A stretch of 64,000 nucleotides of DNA from Paraspadella gotoi (lineage: Eukaryota; Chaetognatha), in the NCBI GenBank assembly GCA_051294375.1, contig CM119264.1:27857158-27921157 (forward strand). The letters run 5' to 3'. The notes under the pieces were generated by a model. It was not told where the DNA came from. It worked only from the letters and a program-made list of their open reading frames with translations, and made no database searches. Made by a program: the position numbers and the translations under genes. This document shows positions 1 through 12,227 of this stretch, one piece after another (positions within the stretch are counted from its first letter, which is position 1; the number at the start of each line of letters is the position of its first letter).

Positions 1-1640
1 ATTATAAAAATGCAATAATTTTTTTCATAAACCACCATTTAAAAATTTGTCAAAAGTACAAACGATTAGCAAGAAAAGATTATTTGGCCAAAAATCATCT
101 CTTAAAAAAGTAGTTAAACTAAATAATCATGTCTTCCTTCTCTTCTTATTGCTAATTTTATTATTCCTCTTTTAAATTTTTTTTTCTCCTTTCCTTCTTC
201 TCTTCCCTTCAATCAATTAATCGATAAATAAATAAATCAATCATTCAATCGACCAATCATTCAGTCATCTAATAATTTAACTCTCTTGTTACTCTTTTCC
301 CCTTTATTTTATATTTCCTCATTCTCACTTACTTTTTTCTTTCCTCCTTTTTTCTCTACTTTCCTCCCTTTCCTCTCCCCTTTTCTCCCTTTACTCTTTC
401 CTTTCCTTTCTTTCCTCTCTCCTTTCTTCTCTTCTTCCCTCCCTTCCACCCTCTATTATCTCCCCTTCCCTCCCTTCCTCCCTCTCTCCTTCCCTCCCTT
501 CCTCCCTCTATCCTCTCTCCTCCCCTCCATTCCTCCCAAACGTCTTACTTTTCCCGGGAGAAGGGATTATCAGCGAACGAGATTGGCATCTTGTTGCCAA
601 CCGACTCGGCGGAAAGAGAGAGATTGTCTCTCTCCAAGCTCTCTTTCATCTCATCTCTCTCTCCTCTCTCCTCTCTCAGCTCTCTCTCTCTCCTCAGGTC
701 TCTCCTATCTCTTCTCATCTCTCTCTCTCTTCCTCTCATCCTCCCTTTCTTCGCCATTTTACCTCAGCTTCCAAATTGGATCAACTTTGTTTGGGTTCCG
801 CCATAACCAAGACTTTCTCTCTCACTCTCTTCTGGTCTCTCTGTCTCTCTCTCTCTCCTTTCTACTTTATCTCAAGCTCTCCCTTCCTCTCTTTCACCGC
901 TCGGGGGGTTTTTAACGACTGTATAATTCCAACAGCGGCGTAATTTGGTTAAATTACTGAACGCCAGAGAGAGAGAGAGAAAGTAGAGAGAGAAGAGAGA
1001 GAGAGAGACAAACACAAATTATAAAATTCATCAAATTTTTTTCATAAACCACCATTTAAAAAAATTTGTCAAAAGTACAAACGCTTTAGCCAAGAAAAGA
1101 TTATTTGGTCCAAAAATCACTCTTAAAAAAGTAGTTAACTAAATAAATCATGTCGTCCTTCTTTCTTATTGCAATATTATTATCCTTTAAATTTTTTTTC
1201 TCGCTTTCCTTCTTCTCTCCCTCAAATCAATAATCGATAAATAAATAAATCAATCATTCCATTCGCCAATCATTCAGTCATCATAATTAACTCTCTTGTT
1301 ACTTCTTTTCCCCTTTATTTTAATATTTCCCTCATTTCTCCACTTACTTTTTTTCTTTCCATCCTTTTTCTCTACTTTCCTCCCTTTCCTCTCCCCCTTT
1401 TCTCCCTTTACTTCTTTCCTTTCCTTTCTTTTACCTCTCCTTCCTTTCTTCTCTTCTCCCTCCCTTCCACCTCTATTATCTCACCCTTCCCTCCCTTCCT
1501 CCCTCTCTCCTTCCTCACCACCTTCTCCCTCTTATCCTCTCTCCTCCCTCCATTCCTCCAAACGCTTACTTTTTTCCGGGAGAAGGGATTATCAAAGCGA
1601 ACGAGTGCATCTTGTTGCCAACCGACTCGGCGGGTGTTTC
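1..1640. repeat. Near-tandem duplication (unit about 620 bp, offset about 1017 bp)
   Basis: Bases 1 to about 620 recur, with many one-base indels, from about 1018 to 1640. Both copies run through an A/T-rich head with the phrase ttcataaaccaccattt, an (AATA)-rich stretch, a long pyrimidine tract and end near ttgttgccaaccgactcggc. The 620-960 interval between them is CT-rich low-complexity DNA. The open frames over this area are Phe/Leu/Ser/Pro runs forced by the pyrimidine bias and are not genes. The indel-dominated differences could be long-read error, haplotypes, or an old duplication. Confidence 0.8.
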
Positions 1641-1748
1641 CATTTCTCGGCCTTAGGTTAAAATCGACAGGAGGAAAAAAAAAGAAAAAGAAACTCTAGA
1701 CACATTTTTTCTGTGTATCAAATTATTTCTCAATCGCGTTTGGTGAAG

Positions 1749-1750
1749 TA

Positions 1751-1785
<35 letters not shown>

Positions 1786-1840
1786 AGAGANNNNNNNNNN
1801 NNNNNNNNNNNNNNNGAGAGAGAGAGAGAGAGAGAGAGAG
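1749..1840. repeat. (GA)n microsatellite broken by a 25-N gap
   Basis: GA dinucleotides flank the unknown bases 1791-1815 on both sides, so the repeat itself probably caused the assembly break. Confidence 0.95.
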
Positions 1841-2182
1841 TAATTGGGAAATCTCGTCTAATTTTTTTGACGTCGGCCAGAGAGAGACAGAAGGAGAGAC
1901 GGACAGACAGACGGAAGCCTCGTCCGATATTTCGCGAGACATTAAATCTTCTCTTTCGCGAGTCGCAGCAAATTGCATCGCAATAAACTTGGTTTCTTGT
2001 TTATTTTATTGCATCTCGTCTGGTTTTGATTAGAGTTCAAGGTTCCGACGAATCGAAAAGTGGCGGCAGTAGAAACATATAGTCGGGACGGAATTTCGAA
2101 TTCATCGCTTCGAGACGTTGAGCTAAGAAGGCAGCTCAACTTCAGATTGGGGTAAATCAATCGTTCATATATATATATTGTA

Positions 2183-2219
<37 letters not shown>

Positions 2220-2330
2220 TTATTTTGTATGGGTTGTACAAATTTCAAATATTCTTGTGACAACGTTTTTGTGCTGAAGTTTTAACAGCTGATTCGTTTG
2301 GCTTTTTATTAGAGGTTGCCAAACACGAAT
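1841..2330. other. No gene seen; contains an (AT)n tract
   Basis: Mixed-composition DNA without a supported open frame. An (AT)n-type tract lies at about 2167-2222. Confidence 0.6.
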
Positions 2331-2580
2331 GTAAATCTTAAATTCTAGTCCCGGTTTTAATTAGTATTATTGTATGTTTATATGCGAAGTACTATGTCTT
2401 CATAGCATATCTGTTTTAAATATTTTACATCTAATTTCGGATAGAACAAAGATTTAAAGACTCAACTTTTGGAGTCGGTTTTGTGAGGTGTCGAAAAAAC
2501 GGAGGGAGAAATATATTGTGAAGACCTTAGCGAGACAGAGGTAAGTGAAAGTCAAACCCGTTATTGGAAGAGAGAGAGAG
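2331..2580. repeat. Direct repeat, copy 1 (partner 5812-6062)
   Basis: About 250 bp starting taaatcttaaattctagtcc and running into a GA tract is repeated almost exactly at 5812-6062. The shared block contains gagacagaggtaagtgaaag, which looks like a good splice donor (G|GTAAGT), so this could be a duplicated exon end. An assembly misjoin around the gap at 6139 is equally possible. Confidence 0.8.
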
Positions 2581-2599
2581 AAAAAAAAGAGAGAGATTC

Positions 2600-4935
2600 C
2601 AAATTTTTTCGGCATTCAGGTAAAACGAAAGGTACTTTGCTTGAACCACCGTCTTCTTCTTTAGGCGGGCAAGGACCTTTACCGAGAACCCTTTTAAAGT
2701 ACATACCTGACCTTACAGTTAATGTCCCAATTTTCTGTGGCAGTTGTGATTGGTTCGTAATGGTTTGTGTTCATTGTACGTCTCATTTTTGTATTTTTCT
2801 CCCTTTAAATACTAAGTTAGCAGGAGCTGGTAAAATAAGGAGCCAGCGCAACGAGGGGATTAAACCATGTTATTGCTGGTTTTATTTTTTGGAGGGTTTG
2901 AGGGTCTCGCCCCATCCGTTGTCTCTTAGTTTTACCCTTGCCGTAGTTTATTCTCGTTGCAAACGGCAGACGGTGCTTAAAATAAAATTACCCAATAAAA
3001 GTAAAGTTCCTATTATTGCATCCAGATTCAGAACTGATTTTGTTTCTTAGTTGTATTGGATTTTTGTTTATGTATGTGTTCGGGTTTTAGTATGTTGATA
3101 GGGAATTTGATTCGTTTTTAGGGTTTAGTCAATATTTTTATTTTGGCCAACCTACTACGCGACATTAGGTAGATACAGGATTTTAATTTCTTTTTTGCTT
3201 ACAGTGTATATTTCAAGAGAAGATTTTCGTTTTACAAGATTCAACGGCGAAAGATTAGTGCAGATTTGATCCAAGATTTAGTATTTTTTCGATTTGTTCT
3301 CAATTTTACTATTGTTTTTCCCGTAGGCTCAGTTTTAAGGTTTTTCGCTGTCGTAGTAGGTGGCGTCTCTAAACATATTTTGGTTAAGGAGTTCGTATGT
3401 ACGCAGATCTTCAAAGGTTCGCGTTCCTTTCGCATCGGGGGCTTCATCAAGGATCGTGAGGATGACTGGGGAGAATGCCTGATGTGCCTGACGCGTGGTG
3501 TCGATCCTTTATGCGGCCCACTGCGGTTGAGAAAAATTTGAATTATTTTGAGATTTTGTGTCTTTCGCGTCTCTGGTTGGTTCGTGATTATAAAGGCACC
3601 ATTTTGGCCTCAGCCAGTTCGTCTGAAGGTCGAAGGGTTGATATCGTTCTTAGCCGGTTCGATATTAACTTTCGAAGTCCTATTTCGTTCCTGCGGGGGG
3701 CAGATAGATGCATTTTCGGTTAAACGTGTATATCGTTACACAATCCGACAACCATAGAATTTTTTCTTTCAACCTGTTTCGGTTCCGTCAGGAATTCGAA
3801 TTGGTCGGCGGTGCCGTATCGTCCTTTACGATTCGGGCTTCCATAATTTCACAGCTTACTTTCCTTTTAGTTGGCATACTATCGCGGAGTCGCGGGTGTA
3901 ACATATTGTCAAGTCGAGGTCGGCCTCAGGAGATAGATCCACGGTCTCGTGGTTCGGACCCTAAGTTAAATAAATCGGGTTTTAAAGTCGGCCACCGGGG
4001 TCAGTTATACCGGCTAACTTCGATAAGGCTTATATTAACTTTGCTTTTTGATTTAGTTATTTGTAGTGAATAATGCCCGAAGTTAGTTGCCAAAAATCAT
4101 TTTATGTTAAGGTACAGTTAGTCAGTTCAGAAATTATTTTAGCTCCTTTCGTCTCATTCCCACCCTGCCTTGTGTCAATTTTTTATAGGGTCATTTGTAT
4201 GTTGTCTTTTTCAGTTAGCGGGCAAGTTTTTAAAGTTTAAACCAGGATTGACCTTTTTTTTAGTGTTTCGTTTTTGGATTACGGTTGAAAACGGGTGTAA
4301 TGATACACGCCGTAAACAGAGGTTTATTTTTGTATTTTCCCTATTTCGTAGTGCAGAGACGTTCGTTCGGCAATCGTCAACACGGGCGCTTCGCAATTCA
4401 AGGCAGAAGTTGGTTGAGCGGCACCTCCGGCCGTTTCGTACCGAGACGAACATACTTGTTCTTCGTTTACTGTATTTTGGCTGAAAAATTATTTTTAGAT
4501 TATCGACTGCCGTAGTTATTTTACATCATTGCTCGGTTTTCTAAATTTCATCATTGTGTAACCCACTGTTTCGTCCTTCAAAACAATGATAACTTGAAGT
4601 ACAATTAGGCGTGTGGAAGAGGGTTGTCGCCGTCAGTTTGTCTCTGCGTCGGTCACCCGTCATGTCCGTCAACCGTTTGTCAGTTTTTGTCATAGTTTTT
4701 TGGAATTTTTTTTTTTTTGAGTTTATGACAAGTTTATGACAGTTATGACAAAGTTAATGAACAATTTATGACAAAGTTTATGATAAGTCCTGGCGGCATT
4801 TTTTTGCATTACTCAGGCATTAAAATTACTTCCTTTCTACTTTCCATCCCCCTGCGGACCGGGATATTTTAGATTGTTATTTCAGACATGCTCAGGGTAT
4901 TGATGGTATGTTGAACATACTAAAATATGGGGGGT
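2600..4935. other. Unidentified T/G-rich segment, possible decayed retroelement interior
   Basis: Several overlapping + strand open frames of 70-137 codons (for example 2637-3050, 3266-3541, 3708-4073, 4170-4484) lie here, unusually dense for this window, but I recognise no domain in them. They end upstream of a purine tract (tggggggtg) and a TGTTACG sequence that looks like the start of an LTR. One reading is the degraded internal part of an LTR element; no reverse transcriptase, RNase H or integrase motif was found, so this stays a guess. Confidence 0.3.
4722..4792. repeat. Short tandem motif TTTATGACAAAG
   Basis: About five degenerate repeats of a 12-16 bp motif around tttatgacaa, immediately upstream of the candidate LTR. 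Confidence 0.7.
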
Positions 4936-5811
4936 GTTACGAAAATAACTATCTTTAATATTTCGAGGAAATCCAGCTTCTCTACTTTTCCCCGTTGCTC
5001 TTTGCTCTCTTTATTTACTGACATTTCGAAAATGCTTCCATTCTAGCGATCGACACGACATCTTTAGGCTCTTTCTTTTGTTTTATACTTAAGTATAGAA
5101 TTCCGGAAAGGCAGTGTACAGCTTGATTCTTGATTGGTGCCCTGGAAATTTCGATAGATTTCGATAAGATTTTAATCGATTCTAGCCACGTGGCATCTTC
5201 AGATCTCAACGTGTCACTGGGTTTTTAAGTTCTTTTTTCAGAGCATTAGAAACTCTATCAGATATCTCGGAATCTTATTTTTTGTTTGTGATCGCTGTTT
5301 GTGGACTTTTCTATGAAGAAACATCTCCTTTTGTTTATTATTGGCCTTCAGAAACAAAGTAAGAAAGAAACACTTTAAAATTTAAATATATATTTGCTGG
5401 AGTTTGTTGGATAAATTTTTGTTATTCTTGCCCAGGACTTCTAAACTACGACTTCTTCTACAACCAGCCTCTACTCAAGCTACGAACTCCTACTACGACT
5501 TAAGACTACATCTACGACTTCTTTCAACTATAAAGTTCTCTAGCAATCAAGCAAAGACAACTTTTTACAGAACTTACAACTACGAACATTTCGTCAAGTT
5601 CCTGGGCTTTGCAGTTTTTCGTCCTATTCCGGCCTTAAGCCGACGTCGTTCTGCCCGAGACTGTCGTCGTATCTCCAGGGCGTCTGGACCGGCGCCATCG
5701 TCTCTTCTGCGCCATTTTATAACCACAATTCCATCTGGTTTTGAATGCGCAGAATTAGTCCAGTCAGTTAGAATTAAAGACGGCCACTTCTCCGAACTTA
5801 GTTCAAAACAT
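4936..5811 (+). mobile_element. Candidate LTR or repeat-element end
   Basis: The block begins TGTTACGAAAATAAC directly after a poly-G/purine tract, the arrangement of a polypurine tract followed by a 3' LTR in Ty3/Gypsy-like elements. Its second half (about 5340-5805) is present again in inverted orientation at 21770-22168, with shared phrases such as gactaattctgcgcattcaa when read on the other strand. That shows it is an interspersed repeat. The matching 5' LTR is not in this window. The exact 3' boundary is uncertain; aaaca at 5807-5811 would fit an LTR end. Confidence 0.4.
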
Positions 5812-6062
5812 AAATCTTAAATTCTAGTCCCGTTTTAAATTAGTATTATTGTATGTTTATATGCGAAGTACTATGTCTACTAGCATATTCTGTTTTAAAT
5901 ATTTTACATCTAATTTCCGGATAGAACAAAGATTTAAAAGACTCAACTTTTGGAGTCGGTTTTGTGAGGTGTCGAAAAAAACGGAGGGAGAAATATATTG
6001 TGAAGACCTTAGCGAGACAGAGGTAAGTGAAAGTCAAACCCGTTATTGGAAGAGAGAGAGAG
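5812..6062. repeat. Direct repeat, copy 2 (partner 2331-2580)
   Basis: Second copy of the 250-bp block described at 2331, also running into a GA tract. Confidence 0.8.
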
Positions 6063-6083
6063 AAAGAGAGAGAGAGAGATTGA

Positions 6084-6138
<55 letters not shown>

Positions 6139-6188
6139 NNNNNNNNNNNNNNNNNNNNNNNNNAGAGAGAGAGAGAGAGAGAGAGAGA
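6048..6188. repeat. (GA)n microsatellite with 25-N gap (6139-6163)
   Basis: Nearly pure GA on both sides of the gap. The Arg-Glu open frames across it are repeat translations. Confidence 0.95.
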
Positions 6189-6705
<517 letters not shown>

Positions 6706-6928
6706 ACGAAAGGGAAGCCTTTGAAGGTCAAAACGATACAAGAGGCGGGTAGTCGCGAAAACGAAAAAAAGAAAGAAAAAAAACTGGATTTTTGATGAAA
6801 ATGCATAAAACCCAACATAAAACAGGAGCGAAACGTCTGTGTTTTTTTCTGTTTTTTCTGTCTTTCTTTTTTTTATTAAGTAGTAGGAGATAAAATTTCC
6901 GGGGCCAACAAATTTTTAAATATTGTTG

Positions 6929-6931
6929 AAA

Positions 6932-7023
<92 letters not shown>
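6929..7023. repeat. (AAT)n microsatellite
   Basis: About 31 perfect AAT/ATA units. Confidence 0.98.
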
Positions 7024-7025
<2 letters not shown>

Positions 7026-7447
7026 TATATCAGTTGTTGATTATTTTTTTCGGATGAGAGAATGAAAAAAGATTAAGCGTTTCTTGGGCTATGAGGGTCT
7101 GAGTCTGAGACAAAATATGTTTAAAATTTAAAGAGAAAAGCAAAGTTAATTTTGTTATTCATTCAAAAAAAAAAAAAAAACAGACATGTTTCAAGTCCAC
7201 TTTTTGAATCGAAACATGTCCGCTTCTTTTTAAACAAAAAAATTGTTGTTTGTAAAAAAAAAATAAGAAACGATGTTATTCTCCCTAAATCGAAAAAGCA
7301 CAAAGATGAAAACACATCACAACTTTGGGAACAGTTGAACATCGACGGATATAGGAAGGCTCTATGAAAATGGAAGGAAGTATAATGACGGCAATTTGGA
7401 AAACGGAAAAATGAGAGGGCGCCTTTTTGTGGGTCAGCCCTTAAAGA

Positions 7448-7529
<82 letters not shown>

Positions 7530-7541
7530 CAGAGAGAGACA

Positions 7542-7618
<77 letters not shown>

Positions 7619-7675
7619 AAGAAGAGATAGAGAGAGAGATAGAGATAGAGAGATAGAGAGAGAGCGAGAGAGAGA
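7448..7675. repeat. Compound (GA)n/(GATA) microsatellite
   Basis: Long GA run with interruptions, ending in GATAGA variants. Confidence 0.97.
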
Positions 7676-7799
7676 CCTCCTCTAAAGACCAGTTGAAGGT
7701 CTTTTTCGAGAGGATAATCACGATTTATGTAGAACACGAATTAAATAATCTTTTCGTCAAATTATCTTCGCAAAAACCATTAGTCGAACCCATTTTCTT

Positions 7800-8060
7800 C
7801 GTCTGAGACGTCGGCCTTGATTCTGTCAGGGCAAAACTTTGATTCAGTCGTCGTGGCCTCTCATTCCGTCGTGTTGGCCTCACTTCTCGCATCATGGCCT
7901 CTAATCCCCTAATCATGGCCTTTGTACTTCCGTCACGGTTTCTAATATTGTCACGTTGATCTTATTACTTTCTTCATCGCATCTAATCTTGTCATATTGG
8001 CTTGGTTCATTTTATCATTTTATCATTTTATCATTTCATCATGGCGTCATCATCCAGTCG
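7800..8060. repeat. Degenerate about 22-bp minisatellite (TGGCCTC core)
   Basis: The core tcatggcctctaatcccgt recurs with about 22-bp spacing and heavy divergence; the clearest copies are at 7850-7925. It fades into a short tcattttatcattttatc run near 8010-8040. Confidence 0.6.
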
Positions 8061-8351
8061 TTTTGCCCTTCTGTTCGTCTTAAGGTCCTAGAAAAGACAA
8101 GGCGACAAGGCGACAAGGCATTGCAACTTCCTTGGCCCTAATCCGAATGTCCGTCATGACTCAGCGTAGTAAATTGGCCATCGCAACCTCGACTCAGCAT
8201 TGCAATTCCACCATCAAAACCGCATTAGCGTCGTCCTTCCTATTCTCCGCACCGTAATCATGTCGTCACGTTCAAATCTCGGCACCGCAATCTCGCAATC
8301 GCGGAGCCAAGGACTCGGATATAAAAAAAAAATATATTCTTCCTCTTCCCG

Positions 8352-8662
8352 ATCGGTCATCGGTCGGTCGGTCGGTCGGTCGGTCGGTCGGTCCGTGTCG
8401 GTCGGTCGGATCGGTCGGTGTCGGTGTCGGTCGTCGTCGGTGCGGTCGTCGGTCGGTCGGTCGGTGTCGGTCGCGGTCGGTCGGGTCGGTCGGACTCGGC
8501 TCGGATCGTCGGTACGGCGTCGGTCTCGGCTCGGTCGGTCCGTCGCGGTCGGTCGGTCCGTCGGTCGCTCGGTCGGTCGCGGTCGGTCCGTCGGTCGGTC
8601 GGTCTGTCGGTCGGTCGGTTCGTTCGGTCGGTCGGCGTCGGTCGGTCGGTCGGTCGGTCGCG
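8352..8662. repeat. (TCGG)n microsatellite, imperfect
   Basis: About 300 bp of tcgg/gtcggt units with CG-rich interruptions. The Val-Gly-Arg-Ser frame across it is a translation of the tetranucleotide, not a gene. A CpG-rich run this long stands out in otherwise A/T- and GA-rich DNA. Confidence 0.97.
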
Positions 8663-8760
8663 TTGTTGCTGTTATGATGCTATTGTCGATTTTTTTTCCT
8701 TTTCGTTCGCGTCGTCGTCGTTATGATATTTTTTTCTTTTTTGTTGTTGATATTCTTTTC

Positions 8761-8762
<2 letters not shown>

Positions 8763-8859
<97 letters not shown>

Positions 8860-8862
8860 TTC
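8763..8862. repeat. (ATT)n microsatellite
   Basis: About 33 ATT units; the poly-Ile frame across it is not a gene. Confidence 0.98.
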
Positions 8863-9123
8863 TTCGTCATTGTAATTTTTTCCGTGATCTCTTTCAAAGT
8901 AAGTTTTTTAAAAATCTCGTCGTCTAATTTTTACATCATTGTCGTCCTTTTCATCGTCGCTTTCGTCGTCAGTGTGATTCACTCCATACACGTCATTGTG
9001 ATAGATTTTGGCGTCATAATAGTAATCTTTCTGTATGTATTTATTAATTAGTTATCATTAGTTATCAATTATTTATTTAATACCCATTAAAATTTCCTTT
9101 CTTTTCAAATCTCTTGGTGTAAC

Positions 9124-9363
9124 TCAGTCGTAGTAACTCATGGACAGAGTCTTCCTTTTCCCTGTCGTCGTCGTCGTCGTCGTCGTCGTTGCCATCGTCG
9201 TCGTCGTCGTCATCCTCGTCCTCTGCTTCGTCGTCGTTTGTAATTTCCCTTTCACTTCATATTCGCTTTCCGGTCTGGAGACGCCGTTGTGCATCTTGAT
9301 GAGATTCACGGTGAGGAATTTGTGAAGAATCGTCGCCATCGCTTCGCCTCTCGCTAACGTCAT
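9124..9363 (-). CDS. Possible short coding exon, unidentified (low confidence)
   Basis: The - strand frame starts with an ATG (9361-9363) and reads about 42 residues of varied composition, including HKFLTVNLIKMHNG and SRPESEYEVKGKL, before entering the (CGT)n tract as poly-Thr. The first 42 residues look more protein-like than the repeat translations around it. A GT that could act as a donor follows the EYE codons. No family is recognised and the frame is short, so it may be chance. Confidence 0.25.
   Translation of the reverse strand: MTLARGEAMATILHKFLTVNLIKMHNGVSRPESEYEVKGKLQTTTKQRTRMTTTTTMATTTTTTTTTGKRKTLSMSYYD
9163..9235. repeat. (CGT)n microsatellite
   Basis: Runs of cgtcgt with cat/ctc interruptions. 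Confidence 0.95.
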
Positions 9364-9378
9364 TACATCCGGGGAGTT

Positions 9379-9470
9379 GATGGAGGAGTGATCACCTATT
9401 TTTAGTCAGGGATGGAGGAGTGATCACCTTTTTTTAGTCAGGGATGGAGGAGTGATCATTTTTGCCAAGG
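9379..9470. repeat. 32-bp tandem repeat, three copies
   Basis: Units start at 9379, 9411 and 9443, each beginning gatggaggagtgatca. The first two are complete and the third is truncated. gtgatcac inside the unit is palindromic. Confidence 0.9.
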
Positions 9471-9983
9471 AAAGGAGGGAGGGTGAGTCAAGAAAGAACG
9501 AATGGATCAGGAAGGAGTGAGACTTTTTAATAGAGCGATTTCACAAGAGCGAGTCGGGCGACATCTTGTGAGGCTGATCTTATTTCTTTGTTGATGCGAA
9601 AATGTTATTTTTGTTGTTGTTGTTGTTGTTTTTGTGGAGGAAGTTTTAAATAAAAAAAAGAAAATATCTTCGTGTGAGAAACTCGTGATTACCAGGTAAA
9701 CGAGTTTTCACAACTTTATGGGAAATGGTGACGAGGATATCCTCATTTTCGTTTATTTCGTTGCGATCGAGAGAGAACGACGATGGCAAAGATGACAACA
9801 ACGCCGACAGCGACGATGAAAACGACAAAAACCATTGATGACAACGAGGATTGAAAAGGCCGACAATGACGACCACATAAACAACCAAGTTACCGAGTAA
9901 GTCTTGGCAAACGACTATGATGTGCATGATAACTAAATTCATCAGATGATTACATTTTGACATCAGCGAGGCTGGCATTAACT

Positions 9984-10050
9984 ACGGCAACAACGACGAC
10001 GACGACGACGACGACGACAACAACGACGACGACGACAACGACGACGATGC
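9984..10050. repeat. (ACG)n microsatellite
   Basis: cgacgacg run with caa interruptions; the poly-Thr open frame is a repeat translation. Confidence 0.95.
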
Positions 10051-10205
10051 CAGGTCTCCCTCGTCGCTCAACGATTCAAGCGGAAACGAGTTTTCGCTTT
10101 CGTCTTCCAATTAAAATCGAAAAATCATCTCCGCCTTTTTATTAAGTTGTTTATGTCTCTCCTTCATGAGTCGGAGGATTAGAAGGGGGAATATTCCGCA
10201 ACTAG

Positions 10206-10239
<34 letters not shown>

Positions 10240-10619
10240 GTCATCGGTCCTAGATCGGTTAGAAGAAGGTCTCTAAAATTACCCTCATTCTCTTAATCTC
10301 ATCTCCATTACTTTATTTTTGTTTTTTAAAATCTTAATATTCTTAAATTTAAAGTTAATATATAATTATATCCCCTTACGGTTAACCCGGGCTTATAAAA
10401 ATGTTAGGTTTTAACCGGTTAAGCGAATTTTCCTCCAGCTCGTTATCCGCCCAGACATCCGTCTCTTGTCCTCTCTCTCTCAAATCTTCTCTCTCTCTCT
10501 TCTCATCTCTTCCGTCTCATACTCTCTCTCGATCTCTCATCTATTTCTTCATCCGTCCTCTCTGTTTTCCTCACAATTTCCACCTGTCGTCATCAACGCC
10601 TCCTCGCTTTTCTCTGGAT

Positions 10620-11090
10620 GCAAAATCGCCATCTCTCAGGGGCGGTGCACTTTGTCAGCGGTGGTTCCATCTGTCAGCTTAGATGATATTTGTCAGTGTA
10701 GTCGCTATATGTCAGCTCAGCAATGGCACCATCTCTCAGCGTGCATGTCGTCTGTCATCATTGGCGCTGTCAGCGTCGGCGTCATCTGTCAGCTTAGACG
10801 ACAGATGTAGTCGCCATCATTGGCACCTTCTGTCAGCGTCAACGCCATCTGTCAGCGTCAACGCCATCTCTCAGTGTTCATCCCTTTGTCGGATGCAACG
10901 CCATCTGTCAGCTTTGGTGCCTCTGTCAGCTTAGATGATATTTTTGAGTGTAGACGCCATCTGCCAGCGTCGACGCCATCTTTCATCGTCGTCAACATGT
11001 CTCATCGTTGACACTGGTGCCATTCGTCAGCCATCTGTCAGCATTGGTGCCATCTGCCAGCCTCGACGCCATCTTTCAACGACGGCGCCA
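10620..11090. repeat. Degenerate 18-bp-class minisatellite (GCCATCTGTCAGC core)
   Basis: More than 20 copies of catctgtcagc or close variants (catctctcagc, catctgccagc, catctttcatc) are spread over about 470 bp. Local spacing is near 18 bp in the best stretch (10845-10880) and irregular elsewhere. All three + strand frames stay partly open because the repeat lacks stops; no gene is proposed. Confidence 0.8.
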
Positions 11091-11099
11091 AGCTTGATG

Positions 11100-12225
11100 C
11101 GCAAACGCCGTCTAACGATTACGACTAGTCATACCTGGACTGAGCGCCATGGCGCGCCAGGGCCTGATGGTCAACAGTTGCGGTGCACAAGAACTGTTTC
11201 ATAATTGAATTTCCGCTCGGCGTTATTGAGATTTTATCAACTATTAATTTCCATGTCACTGTTTTTGTCACAAAATGTGTCAGTGAAATGAATTAACGCG
11301 TTAAATAATGTATTAAACGGATTTTATTTTTGACAAAAAAAAACTATAATAAATGTTGGACAAAATTGTCAAAATGTGTGGGAGATTCTGGAGAATGATT
11401 GTGTCATTTCATCAAATGTCTTAATCCTTACCTTTTCACAAAACTCACCTTCCTCACCTCCCACACCTCACTCTCATCTCGAAAGCCTCGTCGTCTCAAT
11501 CATCTCTTCTCTTCCGAATTCACGTGAGACTCACACGCGGAACTGATTGACTCACGAGTTCCTTTGGGATCGAGAGAAGAAGAAGTAAAAAATGGAAACG
11601 AAGGAAAAGAAAGAAAGAAAAAAGAAAGAAATGCAAAAAGAAGATAAACAAAGAAATAAAGAAAGATGGAAACTAAAGCATCGACTAGAATCTGAAAAAA
11701 GTCAAAAAAGACAAAACTGAAGACTTTAAAAGCCGGAACTCTAACTTTATAAAGAGGAGAGCTACATAACAATTATTTTCTCTATATTTAACGGGCGGGA
11801 AAAACATTTTTTTTAATTAAGCGGCGCTATGAAACATTTTTTTGTATTCCAGACTAAGCTTGGTTCACAATAACCTATTTTTAAAACTGATAACCTATAA
11901 TATAATTCTTTCTCCTTTTAAAACTTTGCTGAATCTCACAATAATTTTCTCCAGTCCATCTATCGATTGAATCCGTCAACCAAAATCATTTCAACCTCAC
12001 ATTTCACCAGCTTCTATTCTAGTCTCCTTTTCCTTTTTGACCCAAATTCCCAAACTCGCGAATAAATCCTCAGCCCCAATCTAACTCCTTTACCCCAATT
12101 TCGTCCATCTCGCCCCCACCCTATATTGGCCCACTCCCTTTCAAAATATCCTTGATCCTAATCCATCCTTGAGTCCTTGACACAATCAAATCACCCTTTA
12201 CTTTTGCCACAAACTTTGTCCCCGC
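11100..12225. other. No gene seen
   Basis: Mostly A/T-rich DNA, with an A/G-rich stretch at 11560-11700 that produces a low-complexity - strand frame. I found no supported exon, RNA or repeat family. Confidence 0.5.
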
Positions 12226-12227
12226 GG

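Noticed and set aside
286-915. 209-codon + frame rich in Phe, Leu, Ser, Pro
   Set aside because: Composition follows the pyrimidine tract; the duplicated copy at 1296 is open only in part and frame is not conserved.
8200-9051. Longest clean open frame (283 codons) with Val-Gly-Arg-Ser and poly-Ile
   Set aside because: It is the translation of (TCGG)n followed by (ATT)n; no non-repeat protein-like segment.
10620-11090. CRISPR-like repeat spacing of the GTCAGC motif
   Set aside because: Irregular spacing, degenerate core, eukaryotic context.
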